Below are positions 1 to 9,041 of a stretch of 31,393 nt of DNA, piece after piece. The notes beneath the pieces were generated by a model that was given only the letters and a program-made list of their open reading frames with translations, ran no database searches and was not told the origin of the DNA. The number at the start of each line of letters is the position of its first letter. Position 1 is the first letter of the stretch. The position numbers and the translations under genes are program-made. The stretch lies in NCBI GenBank assembly GCA_946481105.1, contig CAMLMM010000015.1:1-31393 (forward strand). Direction: 5' to 3'. The DNA is from an uncultured Alphaproteobacteria bacterium (GTDB lineage: Bacteria > Pseudomonadota > Alphaproteobacteria > Micavibrionales > Micavibrionaceae).

Positions 1-41
1 ATCTGATCTGATTTTTTAACCAATTACTCTTTGTTTTTACC

Positions 42-1925
42 ATGTCCAGCACCGCAGATTCCCAACCTGATGAAACAAAAAATATCAAGCGCCTGATTAT
101 CGGGGCGATTGGTGTCGTGTACGGTGATATTGGAACTAGCCCCCTTTATGCGCTTAAAGAATCCGTCCTAAGTACCAAAATAGTCGACCAGCCGCATGTG
201 CTGGGTATCCTTTCCCTTGTTTTCTGGGCGCTTATCATTACCGTCAGCATCAAGTATGTGATCCTGATGATGCGGGCAGACAATAAGGGGGAAGGCGGGA
301 GTCTTTCGCTGTTTGCATTGGCCAGCCGCTTTTCGCGTAACAGCAAATTATTTATGATTATTATGCCCTTCTTAGGAATTTTTGGGGCCTCGCTTTTCTA
401 CGGTGATAGCGTTATTACACCGGCCATTTCAGTTCTAAGCGCCGCCGAAGGCCTTCAGGTTGCGGCCCCTAGTCTGGCCCCTTATATTATTCCAATTACC
501 CTCGTAATTCTGGCTTTGTTATTTGCTTTCCAGAAATTTGGTACAGCCAGCGTGGGGAAATTATTTGGCCCCATCATGTGCCTATGGTTCCTGACCATTT
601 CCGTTCTGGGGCTGGTGCATATTCTTGAAAATCCTATTGTATTGAAAGCCATAAACCCTTGGTATTCTTTTCAGTTTTTTGTTGAAAATAAATTCATGGG
701 CTTCCTCGCTATGGGCAGTGTGGTACTCGCCACAACAGGGGCAGAAGCACTTTACGCGGATATGGGCCATTTTGGCAAAGCGCCTATTCGTATGGCATGG
801 ACTGGCTTGGTCTTTCCAGCTCTGGCGTTGAATTATTTTGGGCAAGGGGCTTTTATTCTCGCTGACGCAAAGGGTATCGAAAATCCTTTCTTCATGATGG
901 CGCCAGAATGGATGCAATGGCCGCTGCTTATCCTGGCAACACTGGCCACCATCATCGCGTCACAAGCCGTTATATCCGGCGCATTTTCCGTGACCCAGCA
1001 AGCTATCCAGCTGGGTTATCTGCCTCGTATGTCTGTCGTCCATACATCTGACAACCAGATTGGACAAATTTATATTCCTTTCATTAACTGGGTCTTGCTG
1101 TTCTTCGTTCTTATTCTTGTCCTTACTTTTCATTCATCCAGTAATCTGGCCCATGCTTACGGTGTTGCCGTAACAGGTACTATGCTGACAACCACCTTTA
1201 TGCTGTGGATTGTATCCTTCCGCATGTGGCAATGGAAAGCCTATGTAGCCGTGCCTGTAGTTGGCCTGTTTATAGTCCTAGATACTACTTTCTTCCTGGC
1301 TACTTTGCCTAAAGTTCCGCATGGGGGATGGTTCCCGCTGGTTATGGGTTCCTTTATCCTGTTTATCATGATGACGTGGAAAAATGGACGGCAGCTTGTT
1401 CTTGATAAAGTCAAAAAACAGGCCATGCCCGTCGATGTGTTTTTCCGCGACTACTGCGATAATTTTGCGCGAGTCAGCGGCACGGCCATCTATATGGCTA
1501 ATTTGAGTGACGGCATCCCCATGCCCCTTCTCATGAATATCAAGCACAACAAAATCCTGCATGAACGCAATCTATTTGTGCATGTGATGATTGAAGAAAA
1601 ATCTTATGTGCGTAAATCCGACCGCATCAAAGTTGTTAATCTGGGGCAGGAATTTTATCGTATTGTCATCCGGTATGGATTTATGGATGCGATTGATGTG
1701 CCCAAAGAACTGATGGAAAACGATCTGGACGGGATTATTATTGACCCTGATGACACTACATATTTCATTGGCCGGGAAACAGTCATCCCGACCGAGGTAC
1801 CTGGTATGGCTATCTGGCGCGAACATATTTTTGCCTGGTTATCACGTAATGCAGGCAGCGTGGTTGACTTCTATAACCTGCCAAGCAAACGTGTCATGGA
1901 ACTCGGCAGCCGGATAGATATCTAA
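42..1925 (+). CDS. kup: Kup-family potassium uptake permease
   Basis: Low-affinity K+ uptake protein of the Kup/HAK/KT family, a proton-coupled inner-membrane symporter. At 627 residues it matches the usual bacterial length. Near the N-terminus (about residues 22-40) it carries the family signature GVVYGDIGTSPLYALKE. About twelve hydrophobic segments follow up to roughly residue 450. The last 160 or so residues form the hydrophilic cytoplasmic domain typical of the family. The ATG at 42 is followed by a short polar N-terminus before the first membrane span, which fits. No clear Shine-Dalgarno is visible in the 41 upstream bases. The stop codon overlaps by 4 bp the stop of the opposite-strand HD-domain gene, so there is no room for a terminator between them. 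Family assignment is secure; transport kinetics cannot be read from sequence. Confidence 0.96.
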   Translation: MSSTADSQPDETKNIKRLIIGAIGVVYGDIGTSPLYALKESVLSTKIVDQPHVLGILSLVFWALIITVSIKYVILMMRADNKGEGGSLSLFALASRFSRNSKLFMIIMPFLGIFGASLFYGDSVITPAISVLSAAEGLQVAAPSLAPYIIPITLVILALLFAFQKFGTASVGKLFGPIMCLWFLTISVLGLVHILENPIVLKAINPWYSFQFFVENKFMGFLAMGSVVLATTGAEALYADMGHFGKAPIRMAWTGLVFPALALNYFGQGAFILADAKGIENPFFMMAPEWMQWPLLILATLATIIASQAVISGAFSVTQQAIQLGYLPRMSVVHTSDNQIGQIYIPFINWVLLFFVLILVLTFHSSSNLAHAYGVAVTGTMLTTTFMLWIVSFRMWQWKAYVAVPVVGLFIVLDTTFFLATLPKVPHGGWFPLVMGSFILFIMMTWKNGRQLVLDKVKKQAMPVDVFFRDYCDNFARVSGTAIYMANLSDGIPMPLLMNIKHNKILHERNLFVHVMIEEKSYVRKSDRIKVVNLGQEFYRIVIRYGFMDAIDVPKELMENDLDGIIIDPDDTTYFIGRETVIPTEVPGMAIWREHIFAWLSRNAGSVVDFYNLPSKRVMELGSRIDI

Positions 1926-3307
1926 CCCAAGCTGATACTTCGGGCAAAAGCAGGTTTATTATCCACCTCATTTGCGGGACAATATGTCTGCTCAAAGCAA
2001 GCCAAGGCCGGAGCCGCTATTTGCTGGACAATCGGATTCTGATCCTGCGCAGCACTGCGCAGAATTTCAAAGTCTTTTTTGTCCTGCTGGCGGCGCAAAT
2101 CAAATGCCATGGGCAATGAGGCATGTAACAAAGTTCGCTGAATGTCCGTCATGGTTGCCAATGCTTCGCGCAAACGTATTTTTTTATCATCTGCCAACTT
2201 GGCTGAACCTGATGGCCGCTCTGCCTCATAAATTATTTTTTCGGCGAGTTCATAGGCTGATATAGATAGCGGAGCAGCCATTACCCTATAACGATCCCGA
2301 ATATTATCAGCTCTTTGAATTGCAGCCTCATCAAAACTATGAGCAAAAAACTGGCCAGTATAGCTTGTGACCATGCGTGCGCGTGGAAAATGCCCATCGT
2401 AACAAGAGCGTAAAATTGCCAGGTTCTCATCCTGATTGGCTTTCTGCCATTCACAATGATAATCACCAATATTCGGTGGCATGCACCGGGCAAAATATTC
2501 CAGAACACCAAAGGAACTATTTATTTTAGACATGGCTGGAAGATTATCACCGTATATATCATTGATGCATCCGCCTTCTTTCAGGCACGTTACATACAAA
2601 ACAGCGCGTATAAACCCCTCAGGGCCAATAAGCTGCATACGGTCGCATGATTTGACTGCCGCAGAGGTATAGATATCATCATCCTGCGTATAGGAATGTG
2701 ACAAAACACCATGGAGAATGATCCATTTTAACTCCCGAGGCATATCTTTATAAGTATCTTGATCGAGAATATCCTGTAACATAAGAAAGCTGATTTCAGC
2801 GTGCGGTATCCAGTTTGTATGCGGATTTTCCTTATCAAAAAATAACGCCTCAGGGAGGCGTCCCAGATCATGAAAGGCCGTTGGGATAATAAACAACTCC
2901 TTATATCCCTGTGGCTGTTCCATAGTCCGAAAGCGGAGTGCCTCGGCCACATCTTTGGCCATCTGCCACTGATCATGCGCAATGGGCAAATGCTGCTGGC
3001 CTGTTTCATTTTGGTACTGCTCCAATAAATGAAATGCCTGTGTGGTTAAATGCTGAACTTCTTGTACAAAATTACACAAAATAATTTGACCATGCGACGA
3101 GGCCACCCACGCATTTATGCGTTCATCATAATGATTACCATTGTGAATGTCTGGTCTTATGACATTACCGTCACGAATACCGTGCATAAAATTTGCGGTG
3201 ACAATGCGGGAATGGCAACGCAGCTCATTATAGCGCCCTTGACTATATGGCTCGCTGAAATACTTTCCCCACACACCCAGGTTATTTGTTTTGTTTAGGT
3301 GGAACAT
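1922..3307 (-). CDS. HD-domain putative metal-dependent phosphohydrolase
   Basis: 461-residue soluble protein without signal peptide or membrane span. A central HD-type metal site can be traced: His111-Asp112 in a helix, the doublet His146-Asp147 (AFHDLGRLPEA), His169, His199 or His204, and Asp222 (SCDRMQ). This order and spacing fit the HD superfamily, whose members hydrolyse phosphate esters such as nucleotides or second messengers. It lacks the HD-GYP signature, so a c-di-GMP phosphodiesterase role is not supported. Residues 1-100 and the C-terminal 200 residues match nothing I recognise. It lies 31 bp downstream of mltG on the same strand, so it is probably the last gene of the acpP-fabF-mltG run. 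No good ribosome binding site precedes the ATG at 3307, so the start is uncertain. The substrate is unknown. Confidence 0.72.
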   Translation of the reverse strand: MFHLNKTNNLGVWGKYFSEPYSQGRYNELRCHSRIVTANFMHGIRDGNVIRPDIHNGNHYDERINAWVASSHGQIILCNFVQEVQHLTTQAFHLLEQYQNETGQQHLPIAHDQWQMAKDVAEALRFRTMEQPQGYKELFIIPTAFHDLGRLPEALFFDKENPHTNWIPHAEISFLMLQDILDQDTYKDMPRELKWIILHGVLSHSYTQDDDIYTSAAVKSCDRMQLIGPEGFIRAVLYVTCLKEGGCINDIYGDNLPAMSKINSSFGVLEYFARCMPPNIGDYHCEWQKANQDENLAILRSCYDGHFPRARMVTSYTGQFFAHSFDEAAIQRADNIRDRYRVMAAPLSISAYELAEKIIYEAERPSGSAKLADDKKIRLREALATMTDIQRTLLHASLPMAFDLRRQQDKKDFEILRSAAQDQNPIVQQIAAPALACFEQTYCPANEVDNKPAFARSISLG

Positions 3308-3338
3308 GCGCCCGGTATATAATATTTATGAAAAGAAA

Positions 3339-4346
3339 TCAATTTTGTTGGGCAGAACGGCGGATTCTGCGCCATTCTTCGACATTCCGGTTATGATCAG
3401 CGAAAGTTTTGGCGAATACATGACCACCCGTGCCATCAGCCACAAAATAGAGAAAATCATTCGTTTCAGGGTGTAGCACCGCTTCCAGCGCGTCGCGACC
3501 GGGATTCGCAATCGGCCCTGGTGGTAGGCCAGTATTTTTATAGGTGTTATACGGGGAATCCATTTCAAGATCCTTTAACAGCAACCGCCGCCCGAGTGGC
3601 CCCTGCCCGCCATTCTCCGGCTTACCTTTAGTAAGTGCGTAAATTACGGTCGGATCAGACTGAAGAGGAATACCCTGCTTCAACCGGTTTATAAATACGC
3701 CCGCAATCGTTTTGCGTTCTGATGCTTTACCTGTTTCTTTCTCTACAATAGATGCTAGCGTGACAGCCTCTTCCGGAGTCATAAATGGCAGATCAGGCGA
3801 TCTTTTAGCCCACAGCTCGTTTATAGCTGATGTCATCGCCGCTTTCATAGTTTCTATCTTTTTCTGTTTTGTATCACCTGATTGATACTGATAGGTCTCA
3901 GGTAATAATGTCCCTTCTGCCGGGACATCAGTTATATCCCCCGACAGGCCGTCTTCCTTTTTTAGCCGTTCAACAATCTCATGGCTCGTAAGACCTTCGG
4001 GGATGGTGAACTGATGTTTGACAATGTCCCCGTTTATAATCTTTGTCAGCACCATGGATATGGATTCACCTGGCGCAAATTCATATTCCCCAGCTTTCAG
4101 GCTCGCGCTCCCCCGCAGTTTAGCGGCTGCTATGAATATGTACTTGTCCGTTATAATACTCTGCTGCTTCAAGGCATCAGCCATCGCCAGGGTACCGGTT
4201 CCCTTGGGAATAACCAATGTCACCGATTCGGTCAGCGGGCCAGCAGCACGGTAAGTGCTCACAGCATAGAAAGCCACGACCATCACCGCGACAATCAGCA
4301 GAGAGATAAGTGATAGAAAAAATTTCACGGCGTCGACCGCCTTCAA
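3339..4346 (-). CDS. mltG: Endolytic murein transglycosylase MltG (YceG-like)
   Basis: Inner-membrane lytic transglycosylase that cleaves nascent glycan strands and is thought to terminate peptidoglycan chain growth. The 335 residues begin with a single N-terminal membrane anchor (about residues 8-30, FFLSLISLLIVAVMVVAFY). The periplasmic YceG domain follows, with the catalytic-glutamate segment ASIVEKETG near residue 200. Further family motifs are FINRLKQGIPLQSDPTVIYA and SPYNTYKNTGLPPGPIANPG. The length is normal. It starts 5 bp after the fabF stop, so the two are very probably cotranscribed; fabF-mltG adjacency is common in proteobacteria. The HD-domain gene follows after 31 bp. Confidence 0.96.
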   Translation of the reverse strand: MKAVDAVKFFLSLISLLIVAVMVVAFYAVSTYRAAGPLTESVTLVIPKGTGTLAMADALKQQSIITDKYIFIAAAKLRGSASLKAGEYEFAPGESISMVLTKIINGDIVKHQFTIPEGLTSHEIVERLKKEDGLSGDITDVPAEGTLLPETYQYQSGDTKQKKIETMKAAMTSAINELWAKRSPDLPFMTPEEAVTLASIVEKETGKASERKTIAGVFINRLKQGIPLQSDPTVIYALTKGKPENGGQGPLGRRLLLKDLEMDSPYNTYKNTGLPPGPIANPGRDALEAVLHPETNDFLYFVADGTGGHVFAKTFADHNRNVEEWRRIRRSAQQN

Positions 4347-4351
4347 TACGG

Positions 4352-5620
4352 TTAAACTGCTTTTAAAATCAGTGACGCATTGGTCCCGCCAAATCCGAAG
4401 GAATTCGACAGAACGATATTGGTCTTTTTATTCTTTGCTGTTTTTGGAATCAGATCAATGCCTTTACAAGGCTCCGAAACATTATCCAGATTGATTGTCG
4501 GCGGCAATGTTCCCGTCTCAATGGCTTTGGCACTGTAAATCGCTTCGACCGCACCGGCTGCACCCAGCAGATGGCCAATGGCCGACTTGGTGGATGACAT
4601 GGATACCGTTTCAATCGCTGAACCAAAGAGGCGTTTAACCGCTCCGCATTCGATACCATCGCCCAGCGGCGTGGATGTCCCATGCGCATTGATGTAATCA
4701 ACCTGGTCTGGTGAAATCTGCGCACGTTTCAATGCGGCCTGCATGGCACGGAAACCCCCATCGCCATTTTCAGCTGGTGAGGTAATATGGTACGCATCAC
4801 CAGACAGACCATAGCCAATCACTTCGGCATAAATTTTTGCACCGCGTTTCTTGGCGTGTTCATATTCTTCGAGAACAACAACACCCGCTCCTTCGGCAAT
4901 TACAAATCCATCACGGGCTTCGTCAAACGGGCGGGATGCAGCCGTTGGGTTATCATTATACGCCGTGGAAAGTGCGCGTGCTGCGGCAAATGACGCAACG
5001 CCCAGACGGTTAACAGCGGCTTCCGCGCCTCCGGCAACCATTACTTCAGCGTCACCCAGCATAATAAGGCGGGCAGCATCACCAATCGCATGTGTGCCAG
5101 TCGCACAGGCGGTTACCACGGCATGGTTTGGCCCCTTGAATCCATGCTTAATGGAAACCTGACCGGATACAAGGTTAATGAGTGTGGATGGGATAAAGAA
5201 AGGCGACACGCGACGCGGCCCTTTTTCAGCCAAAATTAATGATGTTTCATAAATGCTGCCAAGGCCGCCAATACCGGAACCGATCATCACCCCGGTGCGT
5301 TCCTGATCTTCGGTTGTTTCCGGCTTCCATCCGGAATCGGCAATCGCTTCGTCAGCCGCAGCCATACCATACAGAATAAATGTGTCGACCTTTTTCTGGT
5401 CTTTGGGCGGCATCGTGTCATCCGGGTTGAATCCACCGGCTACACCTTCGCTGGCATAAGGAACGAATCCGGCCACCTGCGATGCTATATCTGACGCATC
5501 AAAGCGCGTAATCTTGCTGATCCCGCTTTTTCCTTCAGTAAGCGCAGCCCAGTTGGTCCCAACCCCACACCCCAGCGGAGTTACCATACCCATACCTGTT
5601 ATAACGACACGTCTCATCAT
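4352..5620 (-). CDS. fabF: 3-oxoacyl-[acyl-carrier-protein] synthase II
   Basis: Condensing enzyme of type II fatty-acid synthesis. It joins malonyl-ACP to a growing acyl-ACP with loss of CO2 and favours the longer substrates. The 422 residues show the KAS triad: nucleophile Cys172 in VVTACATGTHAIGD, a histidine in INAHGTSTPLGD and a second in KSAIGHLLGAAG, plus the C-terminal glycine-rich NSFGFGGTNAS loop. The length is typical for FabF rather than FabH. Two ATG codons sit in tandem at the start (5620 and 5617) and either could be used. It follows acpP, with a hairpin terminator in the 93-bp gap, so part of the acpP transcript probably stops before fabF. mltG follows 5 bp downstream. Confidence 0.97.
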   Translation of the reverse strand: MMRRVVITGMGMVTPLGCGVGTNWAALTEGKSGISKITRFDASDIASQVAGFVPYASEGVAGGFNPDDTMPPKDQKKVDTFILYGMAAADEAIADSGWKPETTEDQERTGVMIGSGIGGLGSIYETSLILAEKGPRRVSPFFIPSTLINLVSGQVSIKHGFKGPNHAVVTACATGTHAIGDAARLIMLGDAEVMVAGGAEAAVNRLGVASFAAARALSTAYNDNPTAASRPFDEARDGFVIAEGAGVVVLEEYEHAKKRGAKIYAEVIGYGLSGDAYHITSPAENGDGGFRAMQAALKRAQISPDQVDYINAHGTSTPLGDGIECGAVKRLFGSAIETVSMSSTKSAIGHLLGAAGAVEAIYSAKAIETGTLPPTINLDNVSEPCKGIDLIPKTAKNKKTNIVLSNSFGFGGTNASLILKAV

Positions 5621-5652
5621 ATTCCGTCATGTATAATAGTTTTAAGTCATAC

Positions 5653-5693
5653 AAAACAAAAGGGCCGCGCCATATCTGGCGTAAACGGCCCTT
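5653..5693 (-). terminator. Rho-independent terminator/attenuator between acpP and fabF
   Basis: Read on the minus strand, an outer stem AAGGGCCG / CGGCCCTT (8 bp) encloses a second small stem CGCC-AGATAT-GGCG and is followed by TTTTGTTTTG. The element lies just after the acpP stop and before fabF. It would let acpP be expressed far above fabF, in keeping with the high cellular demand for acyl carrier protein. Confidence 0.8.
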
Positions 5694-5699
5694 CCGCAT

Positions 5700-5716
5700 T
5701 AATTACCTGGTAATTA
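5700..5716. repeat. Perfect 17-bp palindrome over the acpP stop codon
   Basis: TAATTACC-T-GGTAATTA has two 8-bp arms and a 1-bp centre. It includes the TAA stop of acpP and sits just 5' (in the transcript) of the terminator stem. It may be a protein-binding dyad or simply extra secondary structure at the mRNA 3' end; the sequence does not decide between them. Confidence 0.5.
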
Positions 5717-5950
5717 GGCAGCTTTCTGACTGATGAAGCTGACAGCGTCGCCAACCGTTTGAATTTTTTCGGCAGCATCGTCAGGAATTTCAATGTTGAA
5801 TTCTTCTTCAAAGGCCATAACCAGCTCGACAGTATCGAGAGAGTCGGCACCCAGATCGTCAATGAAGCTGGCCCCTTCACTTACTTTGTTCTCGTCAACA
5901 CCAAGGTGCTCGACAACAATCTTTTTCACGCGGGCTGCAATATCGCTCAT
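5714..5950 (-). CDS. acpP: Acyl carrier protein
   Basis: Small acidic cytosolic carrier that holds acyl chains on a 4'-phosphopantetheine arm during fatty-acid synthesis. The 78 residues have the usual length. The DSL motif [10 protein letters not shown] places the attachment serine at residue 37, and the sequence is strongly acidic throughout, as expected. The gene has its own AT-rich upstream region (5951-6039), which separates it from the HAD gene, and is followed by a terminator before fabF. The acpP-fabF order is the conserved bacterial arrangement. fabD and fabG are not in this window. Confidence 0.98.
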   Translation of the reverse strand: MSDIAARVKKIVVEHLGVDENKVSEGASFIDDLGADSLDTVELVMAFEEEFNIEIPDDAAEKIQTVGDAVSFISQKAA

Positions 5951-6039
5951 GCTTTTAAATCCTATAGTTAGTTAACACTTATATATTTTCAGAATGGAAG
6001 AAACTTAACAGTCTTTTTTGCGATTGCAAGAGAGAATAT

Positions 6040-6717
6040 TCAGCTCTCCACAGATGTTTTTATGTAATTTACCGTGGATAGCCAGTTGTGAAATACTTGA
6101 TGGGCGCCAGCCTGCATTAAAGCATTAGCCCCAACTTCTGCATTATGATGCGCTGCTGTTAGCCCCAGCGTCAGCATCCCTGCCGCCACGCCGGCCTGTA
6201 CCCCAGCCGGGCTATCCTCAATAACAATCGATTCTTCTGGCAAACAGCCCATTTTTTCAGCTGCATATAAAAACAGATCAGGAAAAGGTTTCCCTTTAGG
6301 CACCTGAATACGGGTAAAAATCCGACCCTCACCAAATGTATCAAACAACCCCACCATTTTAAGCGAGGTAAACACCAGGCTTCTTTCTCCGTTCGACCCA
6401 ACACAGGTTTTGAATTTCCTGTTGAGTTCCGACACAGCCTCAATCGCACCAGTGATAGGTTCCAATCCCTGCTTCTTGCGCTCCCCAGCCCAATAAACAA
6501 AGCGCTGCTGAAAATTGTCCGGCATTTTTATACCCTCGCGTTCTTCGATAAACGCTTTAACAGCAGTCATGGTCATGCCAACAAAATTTTGCGTGCAGAA
6601 GCTGATGTCATATTGCATAAGGCCGCATTCATGCAACGCATCGACCACAGCCAGGTTGTTCATGTTTTCACTGTCTGTCAGCGTACCATCACAATCAAAA
6701 ATAATCAGTTTCTTCAT
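6040..6717 (-). CDS. HAD-superfamily hydrolase (phosphoglycolate phosphatase/beta-phosphoglucomutase-like)
   Basis: 225-residue cytosolic phosphatase-type enzyme of HAD subfamily IA. Motif I is at the extreme N-terminus (IFDCDGTLTDSEN, nucleophile Asp9 and acid/base Asp11). A helical cap follows (about residues 15-85). Motif II corresponds to CVGSNGERS, motif III to the lysine in PKGKPFPDLF, and motif IV to VIEDSPAGVQAG with its metal-binding acidic residues. The EDSPAGVQAG form is typical of the phosphoglycolate phosphatase and beta-phosphoglucomutase group, but the substrate cannot be fixed from sequence. The start codon overlaps the mrp stop as TAATG, so translation is probably coupled to mrp. 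Confidence 0.88.
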   Translation of the reverse strand: MKKLIIFDCDGTLTDSENMNNLAVVDALHECGLMQYDISFCTQNFVGMTMTAVKAFIEEREGIKMPDNFQQRFVYWAGERKKQGLEPITGAIEAVSELNRKFKTCVGSNGERSLVFTSLKMVGLFDTFGEGRIFTRIQVPKGKPFPDLFLYAAEKMGCLPEESIVIEDSPAGVQAGVAAGMLTLGLTAAHHNAEVGANALMQAGAHQVFHNWLSTVNYIKTSVES

Positions 6718-7814
6718 TAGTCTTCCATTATAATTCGGGGGACAGGTCGCTGGGATGATATAAGTCCTTCACTTACCTGCGCTGCAATCGACATAAATGC
6801 TTGAGCATTCTCATTTTGTTGGTTTGATGCGACAGGCGTACCCGCATCCGATAACTCACGTATATTTGTATGGAGCGGGATGGCGCCCAGAAACGGCACA
6901 CCTATTTTCATGGCCTCGGCCTGCGCCCCGCCATGCCCAAAAATATCTTCGCGGTGGCCGCAATTAGGGCAACAAAAATACGACATATTTTCAACAATAC
7001 CCAGAATAGGCACCGCCACCTTCCGGAACATCTCAAGCCCTTTGCGAGCATCAATTAACGCAATATCCTGCGGCGTGGAGACAACAACACCACCCGCCAG
7101 CGGTACGCGCTGCGCCAGAGTTAAATGGATATCCCCCGTTCCCGGTGGCATATCGATGACTAGTATATCAACGTCCCAGGCTACATCGCGTAACATCTGA
7201 AGCAAGGCTGACTGAACCATTGGACCACGCCAGATCATCGGCGTCGCTTCATCAACCAGATACCCCATAGACATAGTCTGAAGCCCATAAGCCGTTATAG
7301 GGATAATCTGACCATCTTCACCGGGAACAGCTTTTGCCTGTGGCTGCCCTACCAGCCTTGGCAAGGACGGCCCGTAAATATCGGCATCCAATATGCCCAC
7401 TTTATTGCCTAATTGAGACAATGCGACAGCCAGATTCAACGCCACAGTTGATTTGCCTACCCCACCCTTTCCAGAGGCGACGGCAATAACTTTGGCACCA
7501 GCCAATGATGATTTGGGCGTTTGTTTCGATGCAACAGGTGCCTGATCCGTCGTCAGCATGACCAAAGCTTTCGTTATATGCGGCAAAGAAGCCAAATAAG
7601 CCTCCAACCCCGAACGACATGCGTCAATTTTCTGGGCAGGGTTCCGGTCGTGCGCAAAAAGCACCACCATTACCTGACCGTCCGCCCCGACTTTAATATC
7701 CTCAATCCGCAATAAACGGCTCAAGTCATTTTTATCTATGTAATCTGCTATCAGCGGACGCAAATGGTCAGCAGTCGAAATGGGGGAAGCAGCGCGGCGA
7801 AGAAATGAGAACAT
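6717..7814 (-). CDS. mrp: Mrp/ApbC-family iron-sulfur cluster carrier ATPase
   Basis: P-loop ATPase of the Mrp/NBP35 group that carries Fe-S clusters to apoproteins. The 365 residues contain an N-terminal MIP18/DUF59-like region (about 1-90). A deviant Walker A follows (VIAVASGKGGVGKST, near residue 130), then DADIYGPSLPRL and DMPPGTGDIHLTL. The CxxC pair in YFCCPNCGHRE near residue 285 is the expected bridging-cluster ligand of the dimer. The region is cytosolic. It is divergent from hflK across a 69-bp gap that must hold both promoters, and its stop overlaps the HAD start by 1 bp. Confidence 0.94.
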   Translation of the reverse strand: MFSFLRRAASPISTADHLRPLIADYIDKNDLSRLLRIEDIKVGADGQVMVVLFAHDRNPAQKIDACRSGLEAYLASLPHITKALVMLTTDQAPVASKQTPKSSLAGAKVIAVASGKGGVGKSTVALNLAVALSQLGNKVGILDADIYGPSLPRLVGQPQAKAVPGEDGQIIPITAYGLQTMSMGYLVDEATPMIWRGPMVQSALLQMLRDVAWDVDILVIDMPPGTGDIHLTLAQRVPLAGGVVVSTPQDIALIDARKGLEMFRKVAVPILGIVENMSYFCCPNCGHREDIFGHGGAQAEAMKIGVPFLGAIPLHTNIRELSDAGTPVASNQQNENAQAFMSIAAQVSEGLISSQRPVPRIIMED

Positions 7815-7883
7815 GATTTCTGGTAATAATTTCGTTTAGAGTTGTTTTTAGCCCAAAAAACGTTAATGTCTAGGGGTATAAAT

Positions 7884-9032
7884 ATGGAGTTACCTATGGC
7901 CCCCACTGACGATGACGACCAACGCCCCAATCCATGGGGAAAACCCAAGGGGAATCGCCCTGGACCCGGGGGAAATGGTGGCGGAAACGGCCCCAACTGG
8001 GGACGTCAGCCTGATGACCTTGATCTTGATGCCATCCTGAAAAAAGCCCGCGCTAATTTTGACTCGATGATGCCCGGTGGCCGTGGTCCTTCGGGGCGGT
8101 ATATTGGCATAGTCCTTGCCATTGCTTTTGTGCTTTGGTTGGCCAGCGGTCTTTATTTCATTCAACCCAACCAGAATGGCGTTGTATTAACATTTGGGAA
8201 ATATACCCGTACTGATGAAATCCCTGGCCCAAAATGGAAAATGCCCTGGCCTATCCAGTCAGTCAGCGTGGTGGATGTAACCGTCGAACGCCGTATCCAG
8301 ATTGGGTATAACGATGGCACGACAGGATATAATGATGCGCCGCTTGCTACTCATCAGGAGAGCCTGATGCTCACTGGTGACGAAAATATGGTCGACATAA
8401 ATTTTGTTGTCCTGTGGCGTGTTGGCAATGCCCGCGATTTTCTTTATTCCATCCGTGACCCGGAAGACACGATAAATCTGGTTGCTGCCAGTACGATGCG
8501 GGAAATTATCGGCCAGAATAATATCCAGCCAGTGTTAACTGATGCCCGTACAAAAATCCAGTCGGACGCCCGCGTGTTGATGCAAAAACTATTGGATGAG
8601 TACCATGCCGGTGTCATCATCAACAACGTGCAGCTACAAAAGGTTGATCCTCCCGTTGCTGTCGTCGATGCCTTCAATGAAGTGCAGCGCGCCCGCCAGA
8701 AAAAGGAGGAATTGCGAAACCTGGCCGAAGCCTATCGCAATGACATTATACCACGCGCGAAAGGTGAAGCCGAAAAGCTGCGCCAGAGCGCCGAAGCCTA
8801 TAAGCAGGAAGTCATTAACCGTGCAACCGGTGACGCCAAGCGTTTCAACTCTGTTTACACGGCGTACAAGAACGCCGAAGATGTGACCGCCAAGCGTATG
8901 TATATTGAAACTATGGAAGATGTCCTGAGCAATGCAAAAACCATTGTGATGGGCAAAGATGGTGACATCATGCCTTACCTTCCTCTTAATGATCTTAAGC
9001 GTGGGGAATCTGCCCCTGCTGTAAAGCGATAG
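7884..9032 (+). CDS. hflK: FtsH protease modulator HflK
   Basis: SPFH/band-7 membrane protein that with HflC forms the HflKC complex around the FtsH protease and restrains its action on membrane proteins. I take ATG 7884 as the start: it has an AGGGG box at 7872-7876, whereas the in-frame ATG at 7842 has none and adds only 14 unlikely residues. This gives 382 residues. A Gly/Pro-rich, acidic cytoplasmic N-terminus is followed by one membrane span (about 73-93), the band-7 domain (VLTFGKYTRTDEIPGPKWKMP onward), and a coiled coil with repeated AEAYRND, GEAEKLRQSAEAY-type segments near the C-terminus. hflC begins 9 bp after the stop. Confidence 0.95.
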   Translation: MELPMAPTDDDDQRPNPWGKPKGNRPGPGGNGGGNGPNWGRQPDDLDLDAILKKARANFDSMMPGGRGPSGRYIGIVLAIAFVLWLASGLYFIQPNQNGVVLTFGKYTRTDEIPGPKWKMPWPIQSVSVVDVTVERRIQIGYNDGTTGYNDAPLATHQESLMLTGDENMVDINFVVLWRVGNARDFLYSIRDPEDTINLVAASTMREIIGQNNIQPVLTDARTKIQSDARVLMQKLLDEYHAGVIINNVQLQKVDPPVAVVDAFNEVQRARQKKEELRNLAEAYRNDIIPRAKGEAEKLRQSAEAYKQEVINRATGDAKRFNSVYTAYKNAEDVTAKRMYIETMEDVLSNAKTIVMGKDGDIMPYLPLNDLKRGESAPAVKR

Positions 9033-9041
9033 GTGATAATC

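Noticed and set aside
17..25. TTAACCAAT near the kup start as a CtrA half-site
   Set aside because: It is only a single half-site with an imperfect match and no partner at the proper spacing.
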